A program made the position numbers and the translations under genes. From NCBI GenBank assembly GCA_964414345.1, contig CAYPWF010000013.1:4358-68357 (forward strand): a stretch of DNA of 64,000 bases. Direction: 5' to 3'. Numbering within the stretch: position 1 is the stretch's first letter; every line of letters starts with the position of its first letter. Below are positions 1-8,208 of the stretch, piece after piece. This DNA is from Desulfocorpusculum sp964414345 (GTDB lineage Bacteria; Desulfobacterota; Desulfocorpusculales; Desulfocorpusculum). The notes beneath the pieces were generated by a model. That model was not told the origin of the DNA. It worked only from the letters and a program-made list of their open reading frames with translations, and made no database searches.

Positions 1-1285
1 CGATATTGTCGGGGTAAGACTGCCAATTGGCTTTCATCTCGGGAAAGATGGTCTCCCGGAAGATCCTCTGAACCTCAAAGACGCTCTCCTGGATCTTCTT
101 CTGGTCCGGATGTTGGGCATAGGCTTCCTTCAGCTTCTTCTCTATCAGTGCCAAGCCCTCGCTCTCGGTGCGGCTCTCCTTGGCCACCTGGGTGAGGACC
201 TCCACCGCGTTTTTCTTGATGTAAGGCAGGTTGCGATCCAATCTCCCCAAGGCCATGGACTGGTTCACCGAGCGCACAGGTGGGGCATAGATATGGGTCG
301 GCCTGTTATGACAGTCAATGCAGTCCATGAGGCGCACCTGCTCGGGGGAGACCTGCTTGGGGTCCAGCTCCTTGCCTCTGGCCTGGTACACCGTCACCCT
401 TCCCATGTCGTCCGTCACCCTTACCCAGGGGATCTCCTGGCGGGCCTTGTCCGTTGCCACGTATTCCACCTTCTGGTTGGTGCTCATGTGCCAGTGGATT
501 CCGTGCACCGGCCCCAAACTAGGATCTCCTCCCCCCACCTTCAGCAGCAAACGGATGGTCCAGGGGCTGTTTTGCTCGTCGGCCAGGAAGTGTGTCCTGA
601 TCCTCTCCGCAGAGCCCGAAAATTTCTGGGGCCAGTGGCATTGCTCACAAGTCTCCCTGGCAGGTCTTAGATTCTCCACAGGGGTGGGGATGGGCCTGGA
701 GTGTTTCTCGAAGGCAGTAGAGTAGATCTGGTACACTCCCGAGATCTTGGATTTCACGAACCAGCTGGCCCCGGGGCCCACATGACACTCTGTGCAGGCA
801 ACCCTGGCGTGGGGGGATCTCTGGTAAAGGGTGTACTCCGGCTTCATCACCGAGTGGCAGATGAGCCCGCAGAATTGAACAGATTCTGTAAAGTGGTATG
901 TCCTGTACATGCCTATGGCCGAAAACACCAGGAAAAAGAAAGATATTACAACCACCGTAATGAAGGTTCTTCGATGCAGGGGCTTGTTTAGGTCTATGTA
1001 CGGCAAGGGGGGAGGGGCCCCCAGAACTTCCCGATGCCTTCTTCTGTGCTCCCGCCATACCCCCACGATGATAAGAAGAAGCCCCGTGATTATGCCCCCG
1101 GGGACTATTTGGTACGTGATCACCGCCATGTAGGGGTTGGCGAATCCCCTTGAAAAATCTATGTACATGAGGGCTAGCACGCTCAAGAAGGAGCAAAGTG
1201 CCAAAATAGTACCCAGCATGCTCAAAGGGTTGGCCATCAAGGAAGGTTGCTTGGGCTGGGGAACGGGTGTGTTTTGCTCCGTCAT
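1..1285 (-). CDS. NapC/NirT-type membrane-anchored multiheme cytochrome c (3' end outside window)
   Basis: The gene reads leftwards and is cut by the window edge after 428 codons. I chose the ATG at 1285-1283 because it opens the protein directly ahead of its first membrane segment. The N-terminal third has three hydrophobic segments, at about residues 17-45, 55-75 and 105-125. Four heme-binding sites follow in the periplasmic part: an unusual CGLICH (three residues between the cysteines), then CTECH, CEQCH and CIDCH. Proteins of this type usually carry electrons between the quinol pool and periplasmic acceptors. It lies 95 bp downstream of a small triheme cytochrome gene read the same way, so the two probably share a transcript. 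The partner reductase, if any, should lie to the left of the window. The family call is confident; the substrate cannot be told. Confidence 0.88.
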   Translation of the reverse strand, partial: MTEQNTPVPQPKQPSLMANPLSMLGTILALCSFLSVLALMYIDFSRGFANPYMAVITYQIVPGGIITGLLLIIVGVWREHRRRHREVLGAPPPLPYIDLNKPLHRRTFITVVVISFFFLVFSAIGMYRTYHFTESVQFCGLICHSVMKPEYTLYQRSPHARVACTECHVGPGASWFVKSKISGVYQIYSTAFEKHSRPIPTPVENLRPARETCEQCHWPQKFSGSAERIRTHFLADEQNSPWTIRLLLKVGGGDPSLGPVHGIHWHMSTNQKVEYVATDKARQEIPWVRVTDDMGRVTVYQARGKELDPKQVSPEQVRLMDCIDCHNRPTHIYAPPVRSVNQSMALGRLDRNLPYIKKNAVEVLTQVAKESRTESEGLALIEKKLKEAYAQHPDQKKIQESVFEVQRIFRETIFPEMKANWQSYPDNI

Positions 1286-1326
1286 GAAAAGCTGTCCTCC
1301 GGTTCACATGAAGATTACCGGGATTC

Positions 1327-1377
1327 ATTGCAGGGGCGGGAACAAATTCCCGCCCCCCGGATCCCCTTACCTGCAAT
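1327..1377. promoter_or_regulatory. nested inverted repeats between two cytochrome genes
   Basis: A perfect 10-bp stem (GGGGCGGGAA at 1333-1342 and its complement at 1347-1356) has a 4-nt loop. It sits inside a second inverted pair, ATTGCAGG at 1327-1334 and CCTGCAAT at 1370-1377. No T tract follows on the minus strand, so an efficient intrinsic terminator is unlikely. A role in mRNA stability or in setting the ratio of small to large cytochrome is an inference. Confidence 0.5.
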
Positions 1378-1380
1378 AGT

Positions 1381-1737
1381 TCACTTCTTGTGGCACTTGG
1401 CGCAGGAGGCCTGGTCTTTCACCCCGAAGGCGGCCTGCCCATTATGACACGCCCCGCAGACCTGGCCCTTCTCCATGCTGGCCATGGTGATATCAGGGGT
1501 TGTGCCCCGCTTCATCTTGAAGACCTTTGTGTGGCAGTCCGTGCACTTGGGGTTCTTGGCCGTGTGCTTTTCATGGCTGAAGGTGACCTTGCCCGGGCTG
1601 TCCTTGCCTTGGTCGAAAGTGAAGTCCGCAGGTGGCTTGGGCTGGGCCACCACCTGCCCACCTATAACCAAACCAAAGACCCCCAAGAAGAAAAGCCACA
1701 TCACAGTCCAAACTACCCGCCCACGCTTACGATCCAT
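1381..1737 (-). CDS. small triheme c-type cytochrome, cytochrome c7/c3 family
   Basis: The 118-residue protein has an N-terminal hydrophobic export segment at residues 8-31. Three CxxCH sites follow: CTDCH (65-69), CGACH (94-98) and CAKCH (112-116). Upstream histidines in FSHEKH (53-58) suit distal axial ligands, as in periplasmic c7/c3-type electron carriers. I took the ATG at 1737 because AAGGAGG lies just upstream and the signal segment follows at once; a longer reading frame reaching 1944 would add a non-signal-like leader. It precedes the NapC-type cytochrome on the same strand. The likely role is electron transfer between that membrane cytochrome and periplasmic partners. Confidence 0.88.
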   Translation of the reverse strand: MDRKRGRVVWTVMWLFFLGVFGLVIGGQVVAQPKPPADFTFDQGKDSPGKVTFSHEKHTAKNPKCTDCHTKVFKMKRGTTPDITMASMEKGQVCGACHNGQAAFGVKDQASCAKCHKK

Positions 1738-1836
1738 TCTCCCCCATACCTCCTTTCCTTGATCTTCCCGAGAGGAAACAATCCCCCTCGGGCCATCCCG
1801 CGGGAAATGAGCTTCTTTGAATTCCCGATTCTTTCG

Positions 1837-1865
1837 ACAATAAATGGCCTGGAAGAAGATGTCAA
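1837..1865 (-). promoter_or_regulatory. sigma-70-like promoter for the cytochrome pair
   Basis: On the minus strand, TTGACA (1865-1860) is followed after 17 nt by TATTGT (1842-1837). The start of the triheme cytochrome lies 100 bp downstream. This is a visual match only, with no transcription data. Confidence 0.55.
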
Positions 1866-1959
1866 TCTCATATGCCTGCCCACCCCATCGGAGGTTATCA
1901 AAAAAGGAGCCTGAGCAGGAATTCCCTAGCTTAAATTTGAACAATAAGTTGCTGGCAAA

Positions 1960-4900
1960 TCAATATGTTAGCTCTATTTTGGTGCCTGACACCATGGAGT
2001 GGTAGTCCTGCAGGGAGCGCACTTCCAGCCTTTTTCTTCTCAAGGCTTCGATGCCGTTGACCGTGGCGGCAGCACCGCTCAGGGTGGTGACTATGGGGAT
2101 GTTGAAACTTGTGGCAGTGGAACGGATGGCCACCTCGTCCTGCCTAGGGCTCCTGCCCGGAGTGGGAATGTTGATGATGAGGTGGATCTGTCCGTTCTTG
2201 ATAAGATCCACCACGTTGGGCCTTCCTTCAGAGACCTTGCGGATCCTGGTCACTTCTATGTCGTTTCGAATCAGAGCATTGGCCGTGCCTTCTGTGGCCA
2301 CAATGTCAAAGCCCAAGTCCACCAGTCTCTTTACTATGTAAAGGATGTTTCGCTTGTCCTTGTTCCTCACGCTCACAAAAACCGTTCCCTCAAGGGGTAG
2401 GTGCAGATCCGCAGCCATCTGGCTTTTGGCAAAGGCCATGCCGAATGTCCCGTCTATGCCCATGACCTCTCCTGTGGAGCGCATCTCGGGTCCCAAGATG
2501 GTGTCCACACCAGGGAATCTCTTGAAGGGGAAAACCGACTCTTTGACGGCCAGATAAGGAGGGATTATCTCCTTGGTGAGGCCCATTTCCCTCAATTTCC
2601 GACCCATCATAACCCGGGTGGCCACCTTGGCCCAGGGGATCCCGGTGGCCTTGCTCACAAAAGGAATGGTGCGGGAAGCGCGGGGGTTGACCTCCAGCAC
2701 GTACACCACGTCGTTTTTGACCGCGTACTGGATGTTCATAAGCCCCACCACCTGGAGCTCCCTGGCCAAAGCGTGGGTGTTGCGCCTTATCTCTTCCAAG
2801 ACAGGCTCGTTTAGGGTGATTGCTGGAAGAACGCAGGCACTGTCCCCCGAATGTATGCCCGCTTCTTCCACGTGCTCCATGATGCCGGCAATGACCACGT
2901 CTTGACCGTCAGCCACGGCATCCACATCCACCTCTATGGCGTCCTCTAGGTACTTGTCTATGAGGATGGGTCTGTCCGGGGAGGCCTCCACAGCCATAGC
3001 CACGTAGGTTTCCAGGTCCTTTTCGTGGTACACGATCTCCATGGCCCTTCCCCCCAACACAAAGGAGGGCCGTACCACTACTGGGTAACCGATCTGGGAG
3101 GCCACCTCTTTGGCCTGGGAAATGGATAGGGCCGTGCCGTTTTCAGGCTGGACTAAACCCAGCTTCTTGAGCAGCTCCTGGAACCTCTCCCTGTCTTCTG
3201 CCCTGTCTATGCTGTCGGAAGATGTACCCAGGAGCCTAATCCCTGCCTCCTTGAGGGCCACAGCCAGATTGAGCGGCGTCTGGCCGCCGAACTGGACTAT
3301 GAGGCCCAGGGGCTTTTCCCTCTCCACTATGGCCAGCACGTCTTCTCTGGTCAGGGGCTCGAAGTAGAGCCTGTCGGATGTGTCGTAGTCGGTGCTTACG
3401 GTCTCAGGATTGGAGTTTACCATTATGCTCTCGTAGCCCATTTCCCTGAGGGCAAAAGAGGCATGGCAACAGCAGTAATCGAACTCTATGCCCTGACCGA
3501 TGCGGTTAGGCCCCCCTCCCAGAATCATCACCTTGGCTCGCTCTGAGGAGCGGCTTTCATCCACCGGCTCGTATGTGGAATAGTAGTATGGAGTATATGC
3601 CTCAAACTCCGCTGCGCAGGTGTCCACTAGTTTGAAGGCAGGCACCACACCCAGGGAAAGCCTAAGCTGCCTTACGGTCTCCTCCTCTGTGCCCCAAATG
3701 TGTGCCAGTTGCACATCCGAGAAACCGTAGGATTTGGCCTTCCAAAGAAGATCCCTTCCCACCGAACTCCTCAAGGCTTCCAGGTCCGCAAGTTCCCCCT
3801 CCTTTCGGCTCCCTGCCTTGGGCCTGGCTTGCAAAAGCTCCTGCTCCATCTCCACCAATTGTTTTATATGATGCAGGAACCAAGGATCTATTCCCGTGAG
3901 CCTCTGGATCTCCTCCACGTGCATGCCTTCCAGCAAGGCTATGCGCACAAAAAAAATCCTCAGGGGATTGGGAACCCTGAGTTTCTGCCTGATCCTCTCC
4001 CATCTCTCCTCAACGCTCATGGCCCTCGGGTCCGGCCTCCTCTGAAGCAGACTGAGCTGTACCGGGGCCTCAGGCTTTGAAGCCTCAGGCAGGCTCTCAG
4101 GAGTCCACACCAGCCCGTCTTTTCCGTCGTTGCCTAAGCCGTAACGGCCGATCTCCAAAGAGCGAAGCCCCTTCTGAAGGGCCTCTTTGAAGGTCCGGCC
4201 TATGGCCATGGTCTCCCCCACAGATTTCATGGAAGTGGTAAGGGTGGGATCCGAGCCCGGGAACTTCTCGAAGGTGAACCTGGGGATCTTCACCACGCAG
4301 TAATCTATGGTGGGCTCGAAGGAGGCGGGGGTCTCCCTGGTTATGTCATTGGCTATTTCGTCCAGGGTGTAACCTACGGCCAGCTTGGCCGCTATCTTGG
4401 CTATTGGAAAGCCCGTGGCCTTGGAGGCCAGGGCCGAGCTCCTTGAGACCCTGGGGTTCATCTCTATGATGACCATGCGCCCGTCTTTGGGGTTGATGGC
4501 GAACTGGATGTTGGAGCCCCCTGTCTCCACCCCTATCTCCCTGATGCAGGATATGGCCGCATCCCTCATGCGCTGGTATTCCCGATCCGTGAGGGTCTGG
4601 GCAGGGGCCACTGTGATGCTGTCTCCTGTGTGCACCCCCATGGGGTCCAGATTCTCTATGGAGCAGATTATCACCACATTGTCCTTGAGGTCCCGCATCA
4701 CCTCCAGCTCAAACTCCTTCCAACCTATGACCGACTCCTCCAACAGCACCTGCCTGATCATGCTGGCCTCTAAGCCCCTGGCAGCCTTCTCTTCCAGCTC
4801 CTCCATGTTGTAGGCCACCCCTCCCCCTATGCCCCCCAGGGTGAAAGCCGGCCTTATTATCACAGGGAAACCCAGCTCCTGTGCCACAGACCTGGCCTCT

Positions 4901-5358
4901 TCCAGGGAGTGGGCCAGTCCGCTTTGCGGAAGGTCCAGGCCTATGCGGGCCATGGCCTCCCGGAAAAGCTCCCGGTTCTCTGCCTTGTGAATGGCCTCCA
5001 GCTTGGCCCCGATCATCTCCACCCCGAAGCCCTCCAGCACCCCAGCCTCAGCCACCTGCACCGCCACATTAAGACCGGTCTGCCCCCCCAGGGTGGGAAG
5101 CAGGGCGTCTGGCCTCTCTTTTTCTATGATCCGCGCTACGGCCTCGGGCACTATGGGCTCTATGTAGGTGCTATCCGCCATTTCGGGGTCGGTCATGATG
5201 GTGGCTGGATTGCTGTTGATTAGTACCACCTGATAGCCCTCTTCCCTCAAGGCCTTACAGGCCTGGCTTCCCGAGTAATCAAACTCGCAGGCCTGTCCTA
5301 TCACGATGGGGCCGGAGCCAATGATCAGGATCTTGTGGATGTCCGTTCTCTTGGGCAT
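1960..5358 (-). CDS. carB: carbamoyl-phosphate synthase large subunit
   Basis: This is the synthetase subunit that makes carbamoyl phosphate from ammonia, bicarbonate and two ATP for arginine and pyrimidine synthesis. The protein has 1132 residues and shows the family's internal duplication: two ATP-grasp halves, each starting with a nucleotide-binding stretch (GSGPIVIGQACEFDYSGSQA near residue 14, GGGPNRIGQGIEFDYCC near 615). A C-terminal MGS-like allosteric domain follows (TEGTANAL near 1020). It is about 60 residues longer than the E. coli enzyme; the extra residues appear to lie in the linker near 415-520. It follows carA on the same strand with a 149-bp gap. The start MPKRTDIHK matches the family N-terminus. 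Confidence 0.98.
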   Translation of the reverse strand: MPKRTDIHKILIIGSGPIVIGQACEFDYSGSQACKALREEGYQVVLINSNPATIMTDPEMADSTYIEPIVPEAVARIIEKERPDALLPTLGGQTGLNVAVQVAEAGVLEGFGVEMIGAKLEAIHKAENRELFREAMARIGLDLPQSGLAHSLEEARSVAQELGFPVIIRPAFTLGGIGGGVAYNMEELEEKAARGLEASMIRQVLLEESVIGWKEFELEVMRDLKDNVVIICSIENLDPMGVHTGDSITVAPAQTLTDREYQRMRDAAISCIREIGVETGGSNIQFAINPKDGRMVIIEMNPRVSRSSALASKATGFPIAKIAAKLAVGYTLDEIANDITRETPASFEPTIDYCVVKIPRFTFEKFPGSDPTLTTSMKSVGETMAIGRTFKEALQKGLRSLEIGRYGLGNDGKDGLVWTPESLPEASKPEAPVQLSLLQRRPDPRAMSVEERWERIRQKLRVPNPLRIFFVRIALLEGMHVEEIQRLTGIDPWFLHHIKQLVEMEQELLQARPKAGSRKEGELADLEALRSSVGRDLLWKAKSYGFSDVQLAHIWGTEEETVRQLRLSLGVVPAFKLVDTCAAEFEAYTPYYYSTYEPVDESRSSERAKVMILGGGPNRIGQGIEFDYCCCHASFALREMGYESIMVNSNPETVSTDYDTSDRLYFEPLTREDVLAIVEREKPLGLIVQFGGQTPLNLAVALKEAGIRLLGTSSDSIDRAEDRERFQELLKKLGLVQPENGTALSISQAKEVASQIGYPVVVRPSFVLGGRAMEIVYHEKDLETYVAMAVEASPDRPILIDKYLEDAIEVDVDAVADGQDVVIAGIMEHVEEAGIHSGDSACVLPAITLNEPVLEEIRRNTHALARELQVVGLMNIQYAVKNDVVYVLEVNPRASRTIPFVSKATGIPWAKVATRVMMGRKLREMGLTKEIIPPYLAVKESVFPFKRFPGVDTILGPEMRSTGEVMGIDGTFGMAFAKSQMAADLHLPLEGTVFVSVRNKDKRNILYIVKRLVDLGFDIVATEGTANALIRNDIEVTRIRKVSEGRPNVVDLIKNGQIHLIINIPTPGRSPRQDEVAIRSTATSFNIPIVTTLSGAAATVNGIEALRRKRLEVRSLQDYHSMVSGTKIELTY

Positions 5359-5507
5359 GTATCAGCACCTGTTGGATTTTCTCAATTAGCCGCCAGGCTC
5401 AAAAAAAACCGACTTACAAACGAGCCGGGATTTTCCCAAACTTCTTTTTCCTGGGCCGGGCAAAAGCCTCTCCTCTTGGATTAAAAGCAATCCCCAAGCT
5501 GCGGGGT

Positions 5508-6686
5508 TCATGGCCGCCCCCCCAGGTCTTGTTTTCTGTTTCCCTCCATCATGGCCACAAAATCCCGGAACAGATACCTGGCATCATGGGGCCCTGGGGC
5601 TGCCTCTGGATGATATTGCACTGACAGGATAGGCAGTTCCTTATGGCGCAACCCCTCCAGGGTCTGGTCGTTGAGATTCACGTGGGTAAGCTCCACCTCC
5701 TTGGGGTCCAGGCTCTCCATATCCACGCAGAACCCATGGTTCTGGGCTGTGATCTCCACCTTGCCTGTGCGCAGGTCCTTGACTGGCTGGTTTCCACCCC
5801 GGTGGCCGAACTTGAGCTTGAAGGTGCGCCCCCCCAAAGCCAAACCCAGTATCTGGTGACCCAGACAGATCCCGAATATGGGCTTCTTACCCAAGAGGTC
5901 CCTCACAGTGTTCACCAGATAAGGCACTCCTTCTGGATCTCCAGGGCCGTTGGAAAGAAAAATACCCTCAGGCTCCAGCTCCAGGATCTCCCGGGCTGTG
6001 GTATTGGCCGGCACCACATGAACCTTGCATCCCACAGAACGTAGAAGCCGCAGAATGTTGTACTTGACCCCCCCGTCCACAGCCACCACCCGGTAGAGCG
6101 GCTCAGCTCTGGGCCGATCCCTGCCTGGCTCAGGAAGCTCCTCCTTTATGCCTCCCAGCCGGGCCTCCAGCTCCTCCCACTCAAACGGCCCCCTGCAAGT
6201 CACCTCCTTGACCAGATCCCTCCCCACCAAACCAGGAGAAGAGCGGGCCTTCTCCACCAGGTTTCCCACCTCCGAGTCCACCGTGGAGAGAACAGCCCTC
6301 ATGGCTCCGGCCTGCCTTATGTGCTTGGTCAGGGCCCTTGTGTCTACCCCCTCCACAGCCACTATCCCGTGCTGCTTGAGGTAATCCCCCAGAGAGCCGG
6401 TAGCCCTCCAGTTGCTGTATGCAGGGCAGTACTCCCTGACCACAAAGCCTTCCACATGCGGCCTCCAGGACTCCACGTCCTGCTCGTTCACCCCGTAGTT
6501 GCCTATGAGGGGATATGTCATGGCCACTATCTGGCCTTTGTAGGAGGGATCCGTAAGGATCTCCTGGTAACCGCACATGGAGGTGTTGAAAACCACCTCC
6601 CCGTAAGCCTCACCCTCTGCCCCGAAAGAGAGGCCCTTGAACCAAAGACCGTCTTCCAGGGCCAATATGGCTGTTTTTCTCAGCAT
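5508..6686 (-). CDS. carA: carbamoyl-phosphate synthase small (glutaminase) subunit
   Basis: This 392-residue class I glutamine amidotransferase subunit hydrolyses glutamine and channels ammonia to CarB. The N-terminal CarA domain includes the typical FNTSMCGYQEILTDPSY stretch. The C-terminal GATase domain has the nucleophile Cys274 in FGICLGHQ and the catalytic pair His359/Glu361 in QYHPEA. It lies upstream of carB, and 78 bp downstream of a gene of unknown function on the same strand, so the three may be cotranscribed. The start MLRKTAILALEDG agrees with the family. Confidence 0.98.
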   Translation of the reverse strand: MLRKTAILALEDGLWFKGLSFGAEGEAYGEVVFNTSMCGYQEILTDPSYKGQIVAMTYPLIGNYGVNEQDVESWRPHVEGFVVREYCPAYSNWRATGSLGDYLKQHGIVAVEGVDTRALTKHIRQAGAMRAVLSTVDSEVGNLVEKARSSPGLVGRDLVKEVTCRGPFEWEELEARLGGIKEELPEPGRDRPRAEPLYRVVAVDGGVKYNILRLLRSVGCKVHVVPANTTAREILELEPEGIFLSNGPGDPEGVPYLVNTVRDLLGKKPIFGICLGHQILGLALGGRTFKLKFGHRGGNQPVKDLRTGKVEITAQNHGFCVDMESLDPKEVELTHVNLNDQTLEGLRHKELPILSVQYHPEAAPGPHDARYLFRDFVAMMEGNRKQDLGGRP

Positions 6687-6764
6687 TGCCCTTTTTCCTT
6701 TGCCCAGGGGATATGGAGAATCCGTGCCCCCCGGCCGACTACCCTCTTATTAGGTCTTTTTTCT

Positions 6765-7889
6765 CTAGCCCGTTGAAGTCCCCTGCGGGCTCGTCTCTAT
6801 CTGAAGGATCACCAGATTGCCCCTATCCCTTGTGGAAAAGTCACCTTTGAGGCACCCGGCATCCCAACCAGGTAGCGCCACCACCTGCAGCAGGGCATTG
6901 CGCCAACCTTGCTTCCACCTGGGCTCCATGCCCGCCACCCTCTCCAAGAGCTGATCCCTCACCTCCTGCAGAAAGTAGGAAGCCAAAGCCCTGGCCTTGG
7001 GCAAAAAAGCCTGAATCTCCCCAGCCCCCAGTCCCCGAAGTTCCTGCAGAAAACCTTCCATCTTCTCACAGAAAGTTTCCCAGGGGACCCAACCTTCCAG
7101 ACCCCGGCGCATCCTGGCAACTTCCTGCACATCCAAAGGCGAGAACATGGGCAGCTCCAGCTGCATGAGGGCCACCGGAGGAGCCCCTCCTTGCTGGGCG
7201 GCCATTTCCACGGCTTTTTCCAGCAGGTGCTCCAGGACCAATCTGTTGGTTGTCAAGAGAGGGAAGGCTTTGCCCTCCTCCAGCAGGGCCAGCATCTCCG
7301 CCCAGGCTTTCACCCTCTGGGGGATCAAGAAGTCGTCCTGCTCCAAGCTAGGCAGAGGCTCGGCCATCCATTCCGGTAAATCCGCCTCCTCCACACCCAG
7401 ATGCAGGAGCATCCGGGCTTGGCTCTTTTCCAGGCTTGCCAGCTCTTCCTGGATCTCGTTCCTCTGGCGCTCCAAATCCTGGGCCAGCTGCAAGAGCAAC
7501 TGTCCCCTAAGGGTCTCTTCTTCCGGGGAGCGATCCATGACACCGCTTCCATAGTCGCGGATCTTTCTGGCCAGGCTCCAGCGGCTGTCCTCCTCAGATT
7601 CCAACCCTGCATGCTGCAAATAGCGCAAGTAACCGCTTTCCTGGTACAAATGTCCCAGCCTCTCCCACTCCCGCAAAAGAGCCCTTACCTCTTTCTTGTC
7701 CAAACCCAAAGCCAAAGGACGCCTCACAACCACCCAGTCCAGCTTCTGGGCCTCTTCGGTAAAAGGGGAAGGGCAGGAAAAAGCCGGCTGAAGTATCACA
7801 ATCTTCTGAAACCACAAGAGAAGCTCCCAAAGAGGCTTTGCCTCCAGGTCTATGTAAGGGAAATAGAGAGCAGGTGTTAGTCCGGCCAT
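6765..7889 (-). CDS. uncharacterised protein upstream of carAB
   Basis: I do not recognise this 374-residue protein. It has no signal peptide and no membrane segment, and it is rich in leucine, glutamate and arginine. Residues about 125-170 are strongly predicted by eye to be a charged coiled coil (repeated ERQRNEIQEE-type heptads). A short aromatic N-terminus (ALYFPYIDLEAKPLWELL) precedes helical segments. Codon use looks like that of its neighbours and the frame is open for more than 1.1 kb, so it is very probably a real gene. It is the first gene of the run leading into carA. No catalytic motif is apparent; a scaffold or regulatory role is possible but unproven. Confidence 0.75.
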   Translation of the reverse strand: MAGLTPALYFPYIDLEAKPLWELLLWFQKIVILQPAFSCPSPFTEEAQKLDWVVVRRPLALGLDKKEVRALLREWERLGHLYQESGYLRYLQHAGLESEEDSRWSLARKIRDYGSGVMDRSPEEETLRGQLLLQLAQDLERQRNEIQEELASLEKSQARMLLHLGVEEADLPEWMAEPLPSLEQDDFLIPQRVKAWAEMLALLEEGKAFPLLTTNRLVLEHLLEKAVEMAAQQGGAPPVALMQLELPMFSPLDVQEVARMRRGLEGWVPWETFCEKMEGFLQELRGLGAGEIQAFLPKARALASYFLQEVRDQLLERVAGMEPRWKQGWRNALLQVVALPGWDAGCLKGDFSTRDRGNLVILQIETSPQGTSTG

Positions 7890-7975
7890 GGACGGGCTCT
7901 TTTGGGCTCCTTCATTCAGAATGGGAACCTAGACTCTGCAGCCTCGGGTCCGGTGGAATCCGGCCCGCATATTGC

Positions 7976-8032
7976 GGCCCGGCAAAACCGGGCCCCCTCA
8001 AAACTACCAAGTTGGTACCACATGATATCATG
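7976..8032. promoter_or_regulatory. cluster of three palindromes between divergent genes
   Basis: Three inverted repeats sit within 57 bp between the unknown gene (leftward) and glnS (rightward): GGCCCGG/CCGGGCC with a 5-nt loop (7976-7994), TACCAAGTTGGTA (8005-8017) and CATGATATCATG (8021-8032). The last two are short, symmetric and adjacent, as operators can be. No T tract follows the first. Any regulator is unknown. Confidence 0.4.
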
Positions 8033-8124
8033 AGCCCAGCCTATGTGCTAAGGGCAGACCTTTACTTCTGTTCTTAGGCTGGGGACCCAGAGCTTCGGCC
8101 TACCGGGCCATCCCTGCTGCTGTA

Positions 8125-8153
8125 TTGACCATGACCCCCTCAGACCATATCAT
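8125..8153 (+). promoter_or_regulatory. sigma-70-like promoter for glnS
   Basis: TTGACC (8125-8130) and TATCAT (8148-8153) are separated by 17 nt. A transcript would begin near 8160, about 50 nt ahead of the chosen glnS start, which argues against the longer TTG-initiated reading frame from 8125. Confidence 0.55.
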
Positions 8154-8208
8154 GGCGGCAAAACAGCCTAATAGCGGCCAGAGTGGTCCTTTTCGTGGGG
8201 CAAAGCTC

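Noticed and set aside
645..1376. Long open minus-strand frame of 243 codons over the left end
   Set aside because: It is out of frame with the multiheme cytochrome that carries CxxCH sites and membrane segments on the same strand; its translation is His/Gly/Pro-rich, as expected for a shadow of G+C-rich coding DNA.
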